From Crocinitomix sp. (lineage in GTDB: Bacteria > Bacteroidota > Bacteroidia > Flavobacteriales_D > Crocinitomicaceae): a stretch of 36,109 bases of DNA. The notes beneath the pieces are model-generated. The model saw nothing but the letters and a program-made list of their open reading frames with translations, was not told the DNA's origin and made no database searches. The position numbers were made by a program, and so were the translations under genes. Position 1 is the stretch's first letter. Every line of letters begins with the position of its first letter. The stretch is taken from assembly GCA_030836155.1 (NCBI GenBank), contig JAURQI010000070.1, positions 1 to 36,109 of the forward strand, given 5' to 3'. Of this stretch, positions 32,725-36,109 are shown piece after piece.

Positions 32725-35028
32725 ATGAGGCTCCCTAAGACACTGTCATTATCGATATTATTGCTATTTGCGACCACTGGATTTGCTCAGATATTCACTG
32801 AAGTAAAAAAAGCAGTCGCGGCGGATCGAGCTGATAGCGATCGCTTTGGCTGGTCAGTTGATATTTCTGGAGATTATGCAATTGTCGGATCTTACGGGGA
32901 TGATTTTGCTCCATTTGACCCAAATATGGGATCAGCTTACATCTTCGAAAAAGAAGGTATAGCGGATTGGACATTTGTTCAAAAAATCAATAATTCAGAT
33001 CAAGATGATTATGATCGATTTGGATGGTCAGTAGCTATAGACGGTGACTATGCCATTGTTGGTGCTTATGGCGAAGACCATAATACTGTGGATGGGGCTC
33101 CGCTTGCGAAAGCTGGATCTGCCTACATCTTTCATAGAGGTGGAGACGGTGTATGGTCTGAAATGCAAAAACTAGTTCCGGACGATCGCGCTGAAGATGA
33201 CGAATTTGGTTGGTCCGTTGACATCTCAGGAACCACAGCAATCGTTGGAGCTCATTTCGAAGATCATGATGCTGCGGGAAGCAACTTCCTATTTAATGCT
33301 GGATCAGTTTATATTTTTGACCTTTCTGGTGGTGTTTGGACACAAACTCAAAAGATTGTTGGTTCAGACAGGGCAGAAGACATCGTGGATCCAGCTGATC
33401 CCGATTTGGCCGACCAATTTGGTCATAGCGTGGCTATTGATGGTGACTATCTCATTGTTGGTGCTTTTGGTCAAGACTTAAACTCAGGTGGTGGGTCACC
33501 TTTAAGTGAAGCCGGTGCTGCTTATATATTTGAACGATCTGGTGGTGTTTGGTCGGAGGTTGAAAAAATCACTAATAGCGATCGAGAAGAACAAGACCAA
33601 TTTGGATTTTCTGTTGCTATATCAAACAATTTTGCAGCCGTTGGTGCGAATGAAGAAGATGAAAACGAAGGAGGAACGGGAACCCTTTCAAATTCAGGAT
33701 CGGTTTATTTTTACGAGCGCGACATGGGAGGTGATTGGATAGAAAATCAAAAAATTGTGGCAAGTGATCGTGGAACAGGTGATCGTTTTGGGTGGGACGT
33801 AAACATGGAAGGAGATGAACTTGTTGTTGGTGCTGCGCGATGTAATTCAGACGAAGAGGACATGGCTAGCTTACCCGATGCTGGTGCTGGATATGCATAT
33901 GAATATGACGGTGCTGAATGGGTTGAAGTCAATAAAATGGACGCAAGCGATCGGCAAACAGACGATCAATTAGGAATTAGTGTAGGTGTATCAGGGGGCA
34001 CAATCATAATGGGAGCCTTTCAACAAGACTTTGATGAAGATGGACTTGGGGAAATAGCTGATGGTGGAGCAGCCTACCTTTATAGCCAGCTCGATTGTGA
34101 ACCTTCGTCGAGCAGCCAAACACTAACGCTTTGTGCTGGCGAAGAAGTGATTGTTGGTCCATACACCCATGATGAAACTGGAATTTATGTGGATGTTATT
34201 GTATCCGTAACTGGTTGCGATAGCACGGTCACCACCGACTTAACGATTATTCCTGCTCCCACTTCAACACAAGAAGTTGAAATCTGTTTTGGGTATTCAT
34301 ACGAAATAGGCGGTAGCTCACATACAGAGTCTGGTGTTTATACCGACATTATCACCAACGAGTCGGGTTGTGACAGCCTTGTAACTACCATATTAACTGT
34401 TAGTCCAGAAAATGCCGTTGAACAGGATATCACAATCTGTTGGGGAGACTCTTTTTCTATAGGTGCCTCTACTTATGATGAACCTGGTACCTATATTGAT
34501 GTATTAACTTCATGGGCTTTATGTGACTGCACCATTACAACCAATTTATCCGTTCAACTACCCGTTGACAATTCGATTAGTCAAGACATGAATATCCTCA
34601 TGGCTGGTTCTGACGACGCCGATTATCAATGGATCAAATGTAATCCATATGAATTAATCGTTGGTACCGGAGCGAATGATCAAACCTATATCGCTCCTAC
34701 AATTGGAGAATATGCCGTAATTGTAAACGAAGGTGTTTGTTCTGATACTTCTTCATGTGTCTATGTTGACGCGTTAAGCATAGCACAAAATCAAGATAAA
34801 AGTTTTAATTTATTTCCAAACCCTGTTCGAAAAGGTGAATTCATCAACCTATCTTACCCAGGGAAATTTTCAGGATATATAGTGGATGCAAGAGGACAGC
34901 TTGTTCAAGATATTGAATCAATCCTAGGTCCTATCTCAATATCCACAACTGAATTCTCACCAGGCGTTTATTTCATTCATCTTCAAAATGCAGAAGGTAT
35001 TGAAAGTAAACGTATTGTCATTCAATAA
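32725..35028 (+). CDS. T9SS-secreted FG-GAP (integrin-like) seven-bladed propeller protein
   Basis: I chose ATG 32725 (MRLPKTLSLSILLLFATTGFAQ, a good signal peptide) over the TTG at 32698; the protein is then 767 residues. Seven repeats of about 60 residues carry D.FGWSVDISGDYAIVGAYGED followed by GSAYIF and W..VQKI, the FG-GAP pattern of seven-bladed propellers. Three Cys-containing repeats follow (LTLCAGEEVIVG...GCDSTVTTDLTI and two like it), then an Ig-like segment and a T9SS type A sorting domain (NLFPNPVRKGEF, SPGVYFIHLQ, RIVIQ). It is 13 bases after the CotH gene and paralogous to the next gene. Probably a surface adhesin or binding protein. Confidence 0.9.
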   Translation: MRLPKTLSLSILLLFATTGFAQIFTEVKKAVAADRADSDRFGWSVDISGDYAIVGSYGDDFAPFDPNMGSAYIFEKEGIADWTFVQKINNSDQDDYDRFGWSVAIDGDYAIVGAYGEDHNTVDGAPLAKAGSAYIFHRGGDGVWSEMQKLVPDDRAEDDEFGWSVDISGTTAIVGAHFEDHDAAGSNFLFNAGSVYIFDLSGGVWTQTQKIVGSDRAEDIVDPADPDLADQFGHSVAIDGDYLIVGAFGQDLNSGGGSPLSEAGAAYIFERSGGVWSEVEKITNSDREEQDQFGFSVAISNNFAAVGANEEDENEGGTGTLSNSGSVYFYERDMGGDWIENQKIVASDRGTGDRFGWDVNMEGDELVVGAARCNSDEEDMASLPDAGAGYAYEYDGAEWVEVNKMDASDRQTDDQLGISVGVSGGTIIMGAFQQDFDEDGLGEIADGGAAYLYSQLDCEPSSSSQTLTLCAGEEVIVGPYTHDETGIYVDVIVSVTGCDSTVTTDLTIIPAPTSTQEVEICFGYSYEIGGSSHTESGVYTDIITNESGCDSLVTTILTVSPENAVEQDITICWGDSFSIGASTYDEPGTYIDVLTSWALCDCTITTNLSVQLPVDNSISQDMNILMAGSDDADYQWIKCNPYELIVGTGANDQTYIAPTIGEYAVIVNEGVCSDTSSCVYVDALSIAQNQDKSFNLFPNPVRKGEFINLSYPGKFSGYIVDARGQLVQDIESILGPISISTTEFSPGVYFIHLQNAEGIESKRIVIQ

Positions 35029-35123
35029 TCATCATTATTGATTATTAAAACGTTAGGATTTAATCTAACAATTGTTACTTCAACTAAAAATGCTGTGAAA
35101 AGTAATTTTAACGTAGCTAACGG

Positions 35124-35155
35124 TTTGATTCATTAAGTGATCTTCACTATATTTG
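35124..35155 (+). promoter_or_regulatory. Consensus Bacteroidota promoter for the second FG-GAP gene
   Basis: TTTG at 35124-35127, a spacer of 20 bases and TATATTTG at 35148-35155 match the Bacteroidota promoter TTTG-N19-21-TAnnTTTG completely. A start near 35161 leaves a leader of about 66 bases. It lies in the 198-base gap between the paralogs; the AT-rich inverted repeat AATAATCA/TGATTATT at 35024-35046 could be a weak terminator of the upstream gene. Confidence 0.8.
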
Positions 35156-35226
35156 CATTAACCACTGATTCAATGAGATGCTCCCTACAAAATAGCATGT
35201 TTTTGAAGCAGAAAACTTAACTAAGA

Positions 35227-36109
35227 ATGAAAACGCTACTCACTCTAGTACTTAGCTGTGCTGTTATAGCTGGATACAGCCAATCTTTTACAGAAGTATT
35301 TAAAGCGGTCGCAGATGATCGCATGGACGAAGATCGATTGGGTTATTCCGTCGATATTTCAGGAAATTATGCCATTATTGGTGCTTATGGCGACGATTTT
35401 GGACCCACTGATCCAAATATGGGATCCGCCTATATCTTTGAGAAAACAGGCATCGATGATTGGTCATTAGTCCAAAAAATTACCAACTCAGATCAGGATG
35501 ATTATGATCGTTTCGGATACGCCGTTGCTATTCATGGTGACATTGCAGTAGTTGGCGCTTATGGCGAAGACCATGATGTCGATGATGGAGCTCCTTTACC
35601 GAAAGCCGGCTCAGCTTATGTTTTTAGACGTGGAGATGACGGTGTTTGGACAGAAATGCAAAAATTAGTGGCTTCTGATCGTCAAGAGGATGATGAATTT
35701 GGATGGTCTGTAGATGTATATGATAGCACGGTTATCGTTGGCGCTCATCATGAGGATCACAATGCTGCTGGGTTCGGTTATGAATACAATTCAGGTTCAG
35801 CATATATTTATGATTTGGGCGAAGATGGTATCTGGACGCAAACCCAAAAAATTGTTGGTTCGCACAGAACAGATGACCATGTTTATCCCGAAGGTAGACC
35901 TGACCCAACTGACGAGGATGTTTCAGATCTATTTGGAAACTGTGTCGCCATTTGGGGTGACTATATTGTTGTCGGTGCACATAATCATGATTACGGTCCA
36001 TCAGGAATTGGAACGGGCTATCTATGGAACCGAGGAAAAGCTTATGTTTTTGAACGCTCAGGAGGAGTATGGTCTGAAATGCAAACTTTATCCTCTCCTG
36101 TTCCTAAAG
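35227..36109 (+). CDS. Second FG-GAP propeller protein, partial (3' end outside window)
   Basis: The frame starts at ATG 35227 and is open to the window end, 294 codons. Residues 1-19 (MKTLLTLVLSCAVIAGYSQ) form a signal peptide. At least four FG-GAP repeats follow (DRLGYSVDISGNYAIIGAYGDD, DRFGYAVAIHGD, DEFGWSVDVYDS, DLFGNCVAIWGDYIVVGA). The N-terminal half aligns repeat by repeat with the preceding gene, including shared stretches such as NSDQDDYDRFG and AYGEDH, so the two arose by tandem duplication. It has its own consensus promoter. Whether it ends in a sorting domain lies outside the window. Confidence 0.88.
   Translation, partial: MKTLLTLVLSCAVIAGYSQSFTEVFKAVADDRMDEDRLGYSVDISGNYAIIGAYGDDFGPTDPNMGSAYIFEKTGIDDWSLVQKITNSDQDDYDRFGYAVAIHGDIAVVGAYGEDHDVDDGAPLPKAGSAYVFRRGDDGVWTEMQKLVASDRQEDDEFGWSVDVYDSTVIVGAHHEDHNAAGFGYEYNSGSAYIYDLGEDGIWTQTQKIVGSHRTDDHVYPEGRPDPTDEDVSDLFGNCVAIWGDYIVVGAHNHDYGPSGIGTGYLWNRGKAYVFERSGGVWSEMQTLSSPVPK

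Noticed and set aside
32800-34100. DNA-level tandem repeat array
   Set aside because: The periodic similarity is at the protein level (FG-GAP blades) with diverged codons; there are no identical repeat units.

Overview
The window reads as chromosomal DNA of a member of the Bacteroidota, most likely order Flavobacteriales. The signs are AT-rich DNA, many secreted proteins ending in a type 9 secretion system (T9SS) type A sorting domain (YPNP...GxYxL/F...), lipoproteins with a Cys lipobox, TonB-dependent receptors with a carboxypeptidase-regulatory-like N-terminus, a PorV/PorQ-family protein, promoter elements of the Bacteroidota form TTTG-N19-21-TAnnTTTG, and almost no Shine-Dalgarno sequences. 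I see no tRNA, rRNA other than RNase P RNA, insertion sequence, phage gene or CRISPR array.

Layout. (a) 1-4124, minus strand: a cobalamin riboswitch drives a T9SS-exported protein with three copies of a domain that looks like the cobalamin-contacting C-terminal domain of transcobalamin, then a BtuB-like TonB receptor, then the start of a BtuG/DUF5074-like surface lipoprotein. Together they look like a vitamin B12 capture and import operon. (b) 4197-6371, minus: HEAT-repeat protein, trmB, an unknown protein with no ATG start, and an alkyltransferase-like protein. (c) 6402-6822: RNase P RNA with its promoter and terminator. (d) 6837-11316, minus: an ECF sigma factor followed by a membrane protein with a cytoplasmic Trp-repeat region, one transmembrane helix and a barrel-like C-terminus, then a lipoprotein and a T9SS protein. 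(e) 11485-14839, plus: sixA-like phosphatase, ruvC, a LytTR response regulator with an in-frame TAG, and a six-repeat exported propeller-like protein overlapping a small exported protein. (f) 14859-15811: HIT protein and greA on the minus strand, the latter with a hairpin at its mRNA 5' end.

(g) 15869-25007, minus: a three-gene envelope module: a 1247-residue TonB receptor-like protein, a 1395-residue secreted protein and a PorV/PorQ-family barrel. (h) 25179-25902: two divergent genes whose start codons overlap in one CATG, encoding a very basic exported protein and a degenerate Rieske-like lipoprotein. (i) 25989-28003: ahcY (minus) and a phosphopantetheinyl transferase (plus). (j) 28111-36109, plus: a Kelch T9SS protein, a GGGP-synthase-family enzyme, a CotH/lamin-tail T9SS protein and two tandem FG-GAP propeller proteins, the second cut by the window end.

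The most promising observation is the riboswitch-controlled, three-domain secreted protein in (a), a candidate extracellular B12-binding protein. Next are the sigma-factor-linked protein in (d) that may span both membranes, and the interrupted LytTR regulator in (e). All functional assignments are from pattern recognition in the translated sequence; no database search was run.
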